Source: Acidimicrobiaceae bacterium (GTDB lineage: Bacteria > Actinomycetota > Acidimicrobiia > Acidimicrobiales > UBA8190). From it: a stretch of 5,455 nt of DNA. Shown in pieces: positions 1 through 5,455 of the stretch. A program made the position numbers and the translations under genes. The notes beneath the pieces are model-generated. The model searched no databases, was not told where the DNA came from, and saw nothing but the letters and a program-made list of their open reading frames with translations. Positions within the stretch are counted from its first letter, which is position 1. Each line of letters begins with the position of its first letter. Location: positions 191-5,645 of the forward strand of contig PKWD01000040.1 in the NCBI GenBank assembly GCA_003131945.1, given 5' to 3'.

Positions 1-141
1 GAACAGCCGGCCCCCAGGCAGCGGATCGCCCCCGTCCCCCGGGAAGGAGGCCGTCAGGTCATCCCCCGGCCTCCGAGCGCCCGTGCCGGGGATCCGGCTC
101 CGTGGGCCGAGCTCCCCGCCGGGAGTCGCACCGGCATCACG
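1..141 (+). other. Leader or uncalled 5' coding part of the NUDIX gene
   Basis: The stretch is very GC-rich, and the NUDIX frame has no stop and no ATG, GTG or TTG in it. In that frame it reads as a proline-rich segment including IPRPPSARAGDPAPW (about 61-105) and then SRTGITVARVRQAM, which runs into the accepted gene and aligns loosely with the N-terminal helix of NudL. Codon-position bias is weak here, so it could be a real N-terminal extension starting before the window, or simply untranslated leader. Neither other plus-strand frame looks like the end of an upstream gene. Confidence 0.35.
41..50 (+). promoter_or_regulatory. Strong Shine-Dalgarno-like site without a standard start codon
   Basis: GGGAAGGAGG is a near-perfect anti-16S match. 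No ATG, GTG or TTG lies at a useful distance downstream in any frame. In the NUDIX frame, GTC (58) and ATC (61) sit 7 and 10 nt after it. It may be a real ribosome binding site using a rare start, or chance purine-rich sequence inside a coding or leader region. Confidence 0.3.
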
Positions 142-744
142 GTGGCCCGGGTGCGCCAGGCCATGACGGGCCCGAGAGAGACACCGGTCTGGGCGCAGCG
201 GGTGCCGGCCGACGCCTTTCCCGAGCCGGGGTCGCCCTCGGCGGTGTTGGCGGCCGTGTTCGACGAGGGGGGCGAGGCGAGGGTGGTGCTCACGCGGCGG
301 GCCGCCCACCTGCGGTCGCACCGCGGCGAGGTGAGTTTTCCAGGGGGCCGGCTCGACGGGGAGGAGACGGCCGAGCAGGGCGCGCTGCGCGAAGCGGCCG
401 AAGAGGTCGGCCTCGAACCGGGACCGGTGGAATTGGTGGGCCGGCTCAGCGCCGTGACGACCTTCGCGTCGGGCAGCATGATCACGCCGGTGGTGGGACT
501 CCTCCCGGCTCGCCCCCATCTGGTGGCCAGTCCGACCGAAGTCGAGCATGTCTTCGACGTGGCCCTGGCCGAGCTGGCCGATCCGGCGATCTTCCGTGAG
601 GAGTGGTGGACGGTGGCGGGGAGGGGTCCGGCCGTCGGCGGTGAGCCCTTCCCGGTGTGGTTCTTCGAGCTGCCCGACGACACCGTATGGGGAGCGACGG
701 CCCGGATGCTCGTCGATCTTCTACGGCTCGTCCTGGCCGTATGA
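142..744 (+). CDS. NUDIX hydrolase, CoA pyrophosphatase (NudL-like)
   Basis: Probable cytosolic Mg2+/Mn2+-dependent pyrophosphohydrolase that cleaves CoA or a related nucleoside diphosphate derivative. Numbered from the GTG at 142 (200 aa), the NUDIX box GX5EX7REUXEEXGU spans G69-L91, with R83, E84, E87 and E88 in place. Just before it, residues 50-69 carry the LTxRxxxLRxHxGEVxFPGG signature that separates the CoA-pyrophosphatase branch from other NUDIX proteins. The C-terminal VWGATARML (182-190) matches the VWGxTA segment of E. coli NudL. Start is uncertain: GTG 142, GTG 151 and ATG 163 all lack a good Shine-Dalgarno, and the frame stays open to base 1. Residues just before 142 (GIT) extend the family's N-terminal helix, so the protein probably begins further upstream. 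Family call is firm; substrate is inferred from the family signature. Confidence 0.88.
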   Translation: MARVRQAMTGPRETPVWAQRVPADAFPEPGSPSAVLAAVFDEGGEARVVLTRRAAHLRSHRGEVSFPGGRLDGEETAEQGALREAAEEVGLEPGPVELVGRLSAVTTFASGSMITPVVGLLPARPHLVASPTEVEHVFDVALAELADPAIFREEWWTVAGRGPAVGGEPFPVWFFELPDDTVWGATARMLVDLLRLVLAV

Positions 745-786
745 GGCCGCGGGCGAAACGGGGTCTGTCGAGCATCTGTTCCCGGC

Positions 787-810
787 TCGGGGCCGTCCGC
801 CCCGGACGGT
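787..810 (+). promoter_or_regulatory. Two overlapping, mutually exclusive hairpins upstream of guaB3
   Basis: CGGGGC (788-793) pairs perfectly with GCCCCG (799-804) around a 5-nt loop. CCGTCC (793-798) pairs perfectly with GGACGG (804-809), also around a 5-nt loop. Each can gain one G-T wobble pair (787/805 and 792/810). The two stems share bases, so only one can form. No T-tract follows, so this is not a standard intrinsic terminator. TAACCT at 810-815 fits the TANNNT pattern of a -10 box, but I see no convincing -35. It could be an operator, a leader-RNA switch or a GC-rich coincidence. Confidence 0.35.
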
Positions 811-859
811 AACCTGGAGGGACGCTGGTGGGCGAGGGCGAGGCGCACTGAGGCGTTAC

Positions 860-866
860 GAGGAGG
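860..866 (+). promoter_or_regulatory. Shine-Dalgarno of guaB3
   Basis: GAGGAGG ends 7 nt before the GTG at 874, which is optimal spacing. It fixes the start of the IMP dehydrogenase family gene at a GTG codon in preference to later in-frame ATG codons. Confidence 0.85.
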
Positions 867-873
867 CATCCAG

Positions 874-2037
874 GTGGCTGACATCGAGATCGGCATCTAC
901 AAGTCGGGTCGCCAGGCCTACGGCTTCGACGACATCGCCATCGTGCCCAGTCGCCGGACACGGGATCCCGAGGACGTGGACATCTCCTGGGAGATCGACG
1001 CCTTCCGCTTCGATCTGCCGCTCATGGCCGCCGCCATGGACGGCGTGGTGAGCCCGCGCACGGCCATCGAGATCGGTCGTCTCGGAGGCTTGGCCGTGCT
1101 CAACCTCGAGGGGTTGTGGACCCGCTACGAGGATCCCGATTCGTTGTTCGAGGAGATCTCCCATCTCGACAACGACAAGGCCACGGCCCGGATGCAGCAG
1201 ATGTACCTGGAGCCGATCAAGCCCGAGCTCGTCACCGAGCGGATCCGTGAGATCAACGCCGCCGGCGTGCGGTCGTGCGCCTCGGTCACCCCGCAGCGCA
1301 CCACCGGACTGGCGCCGGCCATTCTCGCCGGCGAGCTCGACATGCTCGTCATCCAGGGCACCGTGGTGTCGGCCGAGCACGTCTCGAAGACGGCCGAACC
1401 GCTCAACCTCAAGAAGTTCATCCGGGAGTTCGATCTTCCGGTAATCGTCGGCGGGTGCGCCTCGTACCAGGCCGCCCTGCATCTCATGCGCACGGGCGCC
1501 GTGGGGGTGCTCGTCGGTGTCGGTCCGGGCAACGCCTGCACCACCCGGGGGGTGCTCGGCATCGGGGTGCCCCAGGCCACGGCCATCGCCGACGTGGCCG
1601 GAGCACGGATGCGCCATCTCGACGAGACGAACGTCTACGTGCATGTCATCGCCGACGGCGGGATGAGCCGGGGCGGGGACATCGCCAAGGCCATCGCCTG
1701 CGGGGCCGACGCCGTCATGCTGGGCTCGCCGTTGTCGTCGGCCCACGAAGCACCCGGACTCGGCTTTCACTGGGGCATGGCCACCTTCCATCCGACCCTG
1801 CCACGCGGGGCCCGGGTGCGGACGACCGTGCGGGGCAGCATGCAGGAGATCCTCCTCGGCCCGGCCCACGAGAACGACGGACGCATGAACCTGTTCGGTG
1901 CGCTGCGGACGTCGATGGCCACCTGCGGGTACCAATCGGTCAAAGAATTCCAAAAGGCGGAAGTGATGATCGCCCCGGCGTTGCAGACCGAGGGCAAGGC
2001 GTTGCAGCGGTCCCAGGGTGTGGGGATGGGTCGCTGA
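874..2037 (+). CDS. guaB3: GuaB3-type IMP dehydrogenase family protein
   Basis: TIM-barrel enzyme of the IMP dehydrogenase/GMP reductase superfamily, expected in the cytosol and probably catalysing NAD-dependent oxidation of IMP to XMP. The 387-aa length and absence of the paired CBS domains seen in canonical GuaB (about 490-500 aa) fit the GuaB3/IMP_DH_rel_2 branch. Visible elements are the N-terminal [15 protein letters not shown] (16-30), LLVIQGT-like strand [15 protein letters not shown] (157-171), the active-site loop GPGNACTTR (217-225) with candidate catalytic C222, and the phosphate-binding [15 protein letters not shown] (260-274) plus [11 protein letters not shown] (277-287). A C-terminal SVKEFQKAE (355-363) is typical of the branch. 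The canonical flap with its Arg-Tyr pair is not recognisable. The start is a GTG with a strong Shine-Dalgarno. It precedes guaA by 43 bp, consistent with a purine operon. A GMP-reductase-like role is the main alternative. Confidence 0.93.
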   Translation: MADIEIGIYKSGRQAYGFDDIAIVPSRRTRDPEDVDISWEIDAFRFDLPLMAAAMDGVVSPRTAIEIGRLGGLAVLNLEGLWTRYEDPDSLFEEISHLDNDKATARMQQMYLEPIKPELVTERIREINAAGVRSCASVTPQRTTGLAPAILAGELDMLVIQGTVVSAEHVSKTAEPLNLKKFIREFDLPVIVGGCASYQAALHLMRTGAVGVLVGVGPGNACTTRGVLGIGVPQATAIADVAGARMRHLDETNVYVHVIADGGMSRGGDIAKAIACGADAVMLGSPLSSAHEAPGLGFHWGMATFHPTLPRGARVRTTVRGSMQEILLGPAHENDGRMNLFGALRTSMATCGYQSVKEFQKAEVMIAPALQTEGKALQRSQGVGMGR

Positions 2038-2080
2038 GGACCCTCTCGCACCTCCTCCCGCCTCACACCGCCGAAGGATC

Positions 2081-3625
2081 ATGAGCGACGTCCCCGAGAC
2101 GATCCTCGTCGTCGACTTCGGCGCGCAGTACGCGCAGTTGATCGCCCGGCGCGTGCGCGAGGCGCGTGTCTATTCCGAGATCGTCCGTCACGACATCACA
2201 GCCGAGGCGGTCGCCGCCCGACGGCCCAAGGGGATCATCTTGTCGGGGGGGCCGGAATCGGTCCACGCCGAGTGGGCGCCGGTGCTCGATCCGGGGATCT
2301 ACGACCTCGGGATACCGATCCTGGGCATCTGTTACGGCGCCCAGCTGGTGTGCGCCCAGCTGGGGGGGACGGTCAGCCGGACCGGTCGGGGCGAGTACGG
2401 CCGGACGCCGCTTCACCGGATAGGGTCGTCACCGCTGTTCGCCGACTGGCCACCGGAGGCCGAGGCCGACGTCTGGATGAGCCACGGCGACTCCATCACC
2501 GCCGTGCCGCCGGGCTTCGTGGCCACGGCGTCGACCGCCGACGTGCCGGTGGCCGCCTTGGAGAACGGCGAGCGCCGGATCCTCGGTGTGCAGTTCCACC
2601 CCGAGGTGCAGCACACCCAGAACGGTCAGGAGCTGCTCGAGCGCTTCCTGTTCGACGTGTGCGGGGCGCGTCCAAGCTGGACGCACACGAACATCATCGA
2701 GTCGTCGGTGGAAGCGGTGCGGGCCCAGGTGGGGGGGGCGAGGGTGTTGTGCGCGCTCTCCGGTGGCGTCGACTCGGCCGTGGCCGCCGCTCTCGTGCAC
2801 CGGGCCATCGGGGATCAACTCACCTGCGTGTTCGTCGACACCGGGCTCATGCGCTCGGGCGAGGCCGATCAAGTGGAGGAGACGTTCCGCAGCCAGTTCC
2901 ATGTGGATCTCATCCACGTGAAGGCCGTGGACCGCTTCTTCGGTGTCCTGAAGGACCTGACCGATCCCGAGCTCAAGCGCAAGGCCATCGGTGAGACCTT
3001 CATCCGGGTCTTCGAAGAGGTGGCCCGTGACGTGGAAGACGCCCGCTTCCTCGTGCAGGGGACGCTGTACCCCGACGTCATCGAATCGGGGACGAAGGAC
3101 GCGGCCAACATCAAGTCCCACCACAACGTGGGCGGGCTGCCGAAGGACATGGCCTTCGATCTCGTCGAGCCGCTGCGTCAGTTGTTCAAGGACGAGGTCC
3201 GGGCCGTGGGCGAGGAACTCGGGCTGCCCGAGGAGATCGTGTGGCGCCAGCCCTTCCCCGGTCCGGGCCTGGCCGTCCGGATCATTGGCGAGGTCACACC
3301 GCAGCGGGCCGAGATCCTGCGGGCGGCCGACGGGATCGTGGTCGAAGAGATCAGGCGGGCCGGGCTCTACCGGACCCTGTGGCAGAGCTTTGCCGTCCTG
3401 CCGGCAGTGCGGACGGTCGGGGTGATGGGTGACGGCCGGACCTACGCGTACCCGATCGTGATCCGTGCCGTCACCTCCGACGACGCCATGACCGCCGACT
3501 GGGCCCGGCTGCCCTACGACCTCCTCGAACGTCTGTCCTCGCGCATCATCAACGAAGTGGACGGCGTCAACCGGGTGGCACTCGACATCACGTCGAAGCC
3601 CCCGGGCACCATCGAGTGGGAGTGA
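2081..3625 (+). CDS. guaA: GMP synthase (glutamine-hydrolysing)
   Basis: Converts XMP, ATP and glutamine to GMP, the last step of de novo guanine nucleotide synthesis, in the cytosol. The 514-aa product has the full family architecture. The N-terminal class I glutamine amidotransferase domain (about 6-190) has nucleophile C84 in GICYGAQ and H173/E175 in QFHPE. The ATP-pyrophosphatase domain has the P-loop LSGGVDS (226-232), [11 protein letters not shown] (344-354) and [12 protein letters not shown] (390-401). The dimerisation domain ends with the characteristic KPPGTIEWE. All expected catalytic residues are present. The ATG at 2081 gives the family's normal N-terminus; an in-frame GTG at 2018 would overlap guaB3 and add a non-conserved leader. 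GAAGGA (2073-2078) is a possible ribosome site but sits only 2 nt from the ATG. No terminator separates it from guaB3 or pcrA. Confidence 0.98.
   Translation: MSDVPETILVVDFGAQYAQLIARRVREARVYSEIVRHDITAEAVAARRPKGIILSGGPESVHAEWAPVLDPGIYDLGIPILGICYGAQLVCAQLGGTVSRTGRGEYGRTPLHRIGSSPLFADWPPEAEADVWMSHGDSITAVPPGFVATASTADVPVAALENGERRILGVQFHPEVQHTQNGQELLERFLFDVCGARPSWTHTNIIESSVEAVRAQVGGARVLCALSGGVDSAVAAALVHRAIGDQLTCVFVDTGLMRSGEADQVEETFRSQFHVDLIHVKAVDRFFGVLKDLTDPELKRKAIGETFIRVFEEVARDVEDARFLVQGTLYPDVIESGTKDAANIKSHHNVGGLPKDMAFDLVEPLRQLFKDEVRAVGEELGLPEEIVWRQPFPGPGLAVRIIGEVTPQRAEILRAADGIVVEEIRRAGLYRTLWQSFAVLPAVRTVGVMGDGRTYAYPIVIRAVTSDDAMTADWARLPYDLLERLSSRIINEVDGVNRVALDITSKPPGTIEWE
3618..3622 (+). promoter_or_regulatory. 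Shine-Dalgarno for pcrA inside the guaA 3' end
   Basis: GGGAG lies in the last codons of guaA and ends 5 nt before GTG 3628. This favours 3628 over the GTG at 3622, which overlaps the guaA stop as GTGA. Either choice implies translational coupling of the helicase to guaA. Confidence 0.5.
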
Positions 3626-3627
3626 CC

Positions 3628-5455
3628 GTGACCGGTTCCCCGCTTCACCGGTTCGGCAGGCTCGGCTCCTTCGACGGTGTGGACGAGTTCGAGGACGGAG
3701 GCGACGGGGACGGCGTCGTCGACGGTGACACCGGTGGTGGTGCCGGTGTGGCGGCCGGTGCCGGTGCCGGTGCCGGTGCCGGTGGCAGGGCCGGTGATGG
3801 TGATGCGGCCGGTGCCGTCGTCCATGGTCGGGCCACGGCGGCGCGCAAGGCGCGCTGGAGCGACAGGGTCCCCCATCCGGACGTTCTTCTCGAGGACCTG
3901 AACGAACCCCAGCGGCGCGCCGTCGTGCACCGGGGCGGGCCGCTTCTGGTGGTGGCCGGAGCCGGGTCGGGCAAGACCCGGGTGCTCACGCGACGGGTCG
4001 GTCACCTCATTGCCACGGGCGACGCCCGGCCGTGGGAGATCCTGGCCATCACGTTCACCAACAAGGCGGCCGACGAGATGCGGTCGCGGCTCGTCGGTCT
4101 GGTCGGACCGGTGGCCGAGAAGATGTGGGTGTCGACGTTCCACGCCGCCTGCGTACGTATCCTGCGGGCCCATGCCGACCGGCTCGGCTACCGGTCGTCG
4201 TTCACCATCTACGACGACACCGACTCGCGGCGACTGGTGGAGCAGATACTGCGGGACCTGAACATCGACGCCAAGAAGATCCCGCCCCGCTCGGTGCAGG
4301 CCACCATCTCGGGGGCCAAGGCCGAGATGATGGAGGCCGACGCCTTCGTGGACCAGGCCCGGTCGGTGTTCGAGCGACGGATGGCCGACGTCTATGTCGA
4401 GTACCAGAAGAGGCTGTTGGCGGCATCGGCCATGGATTTCGACGATCTCCCGCTCCTGGCGGTGAAGCTCTTCCGCAACGAAAAGGATGTCCTCGAGTCA
4501 TATCAGAAGCGGTTCCGACAGGTGCTCGTCGACGAGTACCAGGACACCAACCGGGTCCAGAACGAGTTCGTCATGCTGTTGTGCGCCGAGCACAGGAACA
4601 TCTGCATCGTTGGTGACACCGACCAGTCGATCTACGCCTTCCGGGGGGCGGACATCCGCAACATCCTCGAATTCGAGAAAGCCTTCCCCGACGCCGAGAT
4701 CATTCCGCTCGAGCAGAACTACCGGTCGACGAAGACGATCCTCGACGCCGCCAATGCGGTGATCGTCAACAACACCAGTCGGGTGCCGAAGGAACTGTGG
4801 ACCGACGGGGAACGGGGGGAACCGGTCAACCGGTTCCGGGCCGAGGACGAGTACGACGAGGCGGCCTGGGTGGCGGCCGAGATCGGCCGGCTCCACCACG
4901 CCGAGGGTCTGCGCTACGGCGACGTGGCCATCTTCTACCGGACCAACGCCCAGAGCCGGGCCCTCGAGGAGGCGCTGGTGCGGACGGCGGTCTCCTACAA
5001 GGTGGTGGGGGGCACCCGGTTCTACGACCGCCGCGAGGTGAAGGACCTGCTCGCCTACCTCCGGGTCCTGGCCAACCCGTCGGACGAGATCTCGGCCCGC
5101 CGTATCGTGAACGTGCCGCGCCGGGGGGTGGGCGACACCTCGGCTGACCGCCTGGGCGCCTGGGCGCGCGAGCGGGGTCGTTCCTTCGCCGACTCCCTCG
5201 ACAAGGGAGCCGAGGCCGGGGTGACCGGGCGCGCCGCGTCGGGCCTGGCGTCGCTGTCGCTACTACTCGACGACCTGCGGGCCGAGGCCGACGCCGGGGC
5301 GGGGCCGGCCGTGCTCATCGATGCCGTGGCCACCCGGACCGGGTACGTGGCCGAGCTCGAAGCGCAGGACACCCTGGAGGCGGCCGGCCGGCTCGAGAAC
5401 ATCGCCGAGCTCATGGGAGCGGCCGTCGACTACGACTCGCTCGACGAGTTCCTCG
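3628..5455 (+). CDS. pcrA: UvrD/PcrA-family ATP-dependent DNA helicase (3' end cut by window)
   Basis: Superfamily 1A 3'-5' DNA helicase acting in nucleotide excision repair, replication restart and removal of proteins from DNA. Numbered from GTG 3628, the motifs in order are: Q motif LNEPQRRAV (91-99), Walker A AGAGSGKTR (110-118, K116), motif Ia ITFTNKAADEM (141-151), STFHA (169-173), Walker B VDEYQDTN (301-308), motif III VGDTDQSIYAFRGAD (328-342), motif IV EQNYRST (362-368), and the domain 2 segments FYRTNAQSRALEEAL (436-450) and GGTRFYDRREVKDLLAYLR (461-479). At least 609 codons are present; motifs V and VI and the C-terminus lie beyond the edge. Before the Q motif there is an odd tail of about 90 residues, Asp/Gly-rich then Ala/Gly repeats. 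GTG 3622, 3679 and 3748 are other possible starts, but none removes the oddity fully. It begins at the guaA stop, so co-transcription is likely. UvrD, PcrA and Rep cannot be fully told apart here; PcrA is the usual actinobacterial name. Confidence 0.95.
   Translation, partial: MTGSPLHRFGRLGSFDGVDEFEDGGDGDGVVDGDTGGGAGVAAGAGAGAGAGGRAGDGDAAGAVVHGRATAARKARWSDRVPHPDVLLEDLNEPQRRAVVHRGGPLLVVAGAGSGKTRVLTRRVGHLIATGDARPWEILAITFTNKAADEMRSRLVGLVGPVAEKMWVSTFHAACVRILRAHADRLGYRSSFTIYDDTDSRRLVEQILRDLNIDAKKIPPRSVQATISGAKAEMMEADAFVDQARSVFERRMADVYVEYQKRLLAASAMDFDDLPLLAVKLFRNEKDVLESYQKRFRQVLVDEYQDTNRVQNEFVMLLCAEHRNICIVGDTDQSIYAFRGADIRNILEFEKAFPDAEIIPLEQNYRSTKTILDAANAVIVNNTSRVPKELWTDGERGEPVNRFRAEDEYDEAAWVAAEIGRLHHAEGLRYGDVAIFYRTNAQSRALEEALVRTAVSYKVVGGTRFYDRREVKDLLAYLRVLANPSDEISARRIVNVPRRGVGDTSADRLGAWARERGRSFADSLDKGAEAGVTGRAASGLASLSLLLDDLRAEADAGAGPAVLIDAVATRTGYVAELEAQDTLEAAGRLENIAELMGAAVDYDSLDEFL
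3631..3654 (+). repeat. ACCGGTTC direct repeat, possible start-site hairpin
   Basis: ACCGGTTC occurs at 3631-3638 and again at 3647-3654. Since ACCGGT is self-complementary, the two copies can also pair as a 6-bp stem with a 10-nt loop immediately after the GTG 3628 start of the helicase gene. This could dampen initiation or be a by-product of the repetitive sequence. Confidence 0.35.
3754..3783 (+). repeat. Hexanucleotide tandem repeat (GCCGGT)5 in pcrA
   Basis: Five perfect head-to-tail copies of GCCGGT encode five Ala-Gly pairs (residues 43-52 of the helicase). The flanks, about 3731-3753 and 3784-3815, are degenerate GGT-rich versions of the same motif. Because the unit is 6 bp, copy-number changes would lengthen or shorten the protein tail without shifting frame. 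Glycine here is mostly GGT, whereas the neighbouring genes mostly use GGC and GGG. Confidence 0.85.

Noticed and set aside
102..599. Plus-strand frame opposite in phase to the NUDIX gene (165 aa)
   Set aside because: Arg/Gly-rich out-of-phase reading of a gene whose NUDIX motifs are clear in the other frame.
792..810. Intrinsic terminator after the NUDIX gene
   Set aside because: The stem is good but is followed by TAACCTGGAGG rather than a T-tract, so termination there is not supported.
54..896. 280-codon minus-strand frame across the NUDIX gene
   Set aside because: Ser/Pro/Arg/Thr-rich low-complexity translation without motifs; antisense shadow.
856..2082. 408-codon open frame on the minus strand opposite guaB3
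   Set aside because: It mirrors the codon structure of the GuaB3 gene, is rich in His/Gly/Arg and shows no recognisable domain. Long antisense frames are expected at this GC content.
3754..3783. CRISPR-like array
   Set aside because: The units are contiguous 6-mers with no spacers; it is a simple coding repeat.
3677..3901. Small plus-strand ORF with Pro-Val repeats (74 aa) at the guaA-pcrA junction
   Set aside because: Out-of-frame reading of the same repeat. The helicase frame is open throughout and better explains the region.
3514..4173. Minus-strand frame with Thr-Gly repeats over the hexanucleotide array
   Set aside because: The repeats are just the complement of GCCGGT; the rest lies opposite well-conserved GuaA and helicase motifs.

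Overview
This window of roughly 70% GC reads as ordinary housekeeping chromosome from a high-GC actinobacterium-like organism. I infer the lineage, possibly a deep-branching actinobacterial class, from GC-rich third codon positions, several GTG starts, and a CBS-less GuaB3-type IMP dehydrogenase next to guaA. No phage, transposon, CRISPR or tRNA signal was seen. All four genes lie on the plus strand.

Layout. Bases 1-141 hold no confident separate gene, but the frame of the first gene stays open through them to the window edge. A NUDIX hydrolase of the CoA-pyrophosphatase (NudL) type runs to 744. A 129-bp gap (745-873) carries two overlapping, mutually exclusive hairpins and then a strong Shine-Dalgarno. 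It is followed by a guaB3-type IMP dehydrogenase family gene (874-2037), a 43-bp gap, a complete GMP synthase gene guaA (2081-3625), and a UvrD/PcrA-family DNA helicase gene. The helicase gene starts at or overlapping the guaA stop and runs off the right edge. Its start encodes an unusual Asp/Gly/Ala-rich tail containing a perfect GCCGGT hexanucleotide repeat.

How the genes fit. GuaB3 (IMP to XMP, if active) and GuaA (XMP to GMP) would be consecutive steps of guanine nucleotide synthesis, probably co-transcribed. pcrA is translationally close-coupled to guaA, so the repair/replication helicase probably shares the guanine operon transcript. The NUDIX enzyme is a nucleotide-cofactor housecleaning protein, separated by a gap that may hold its own regulatory structure. 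I do not see a novel biological system. The items most worth checking are the helicase's repetitive N-terminus, the unclear start of the NUDIX gene, the paired hairpins before guaB3, and the retained catalytic cysteine in GuaB3.
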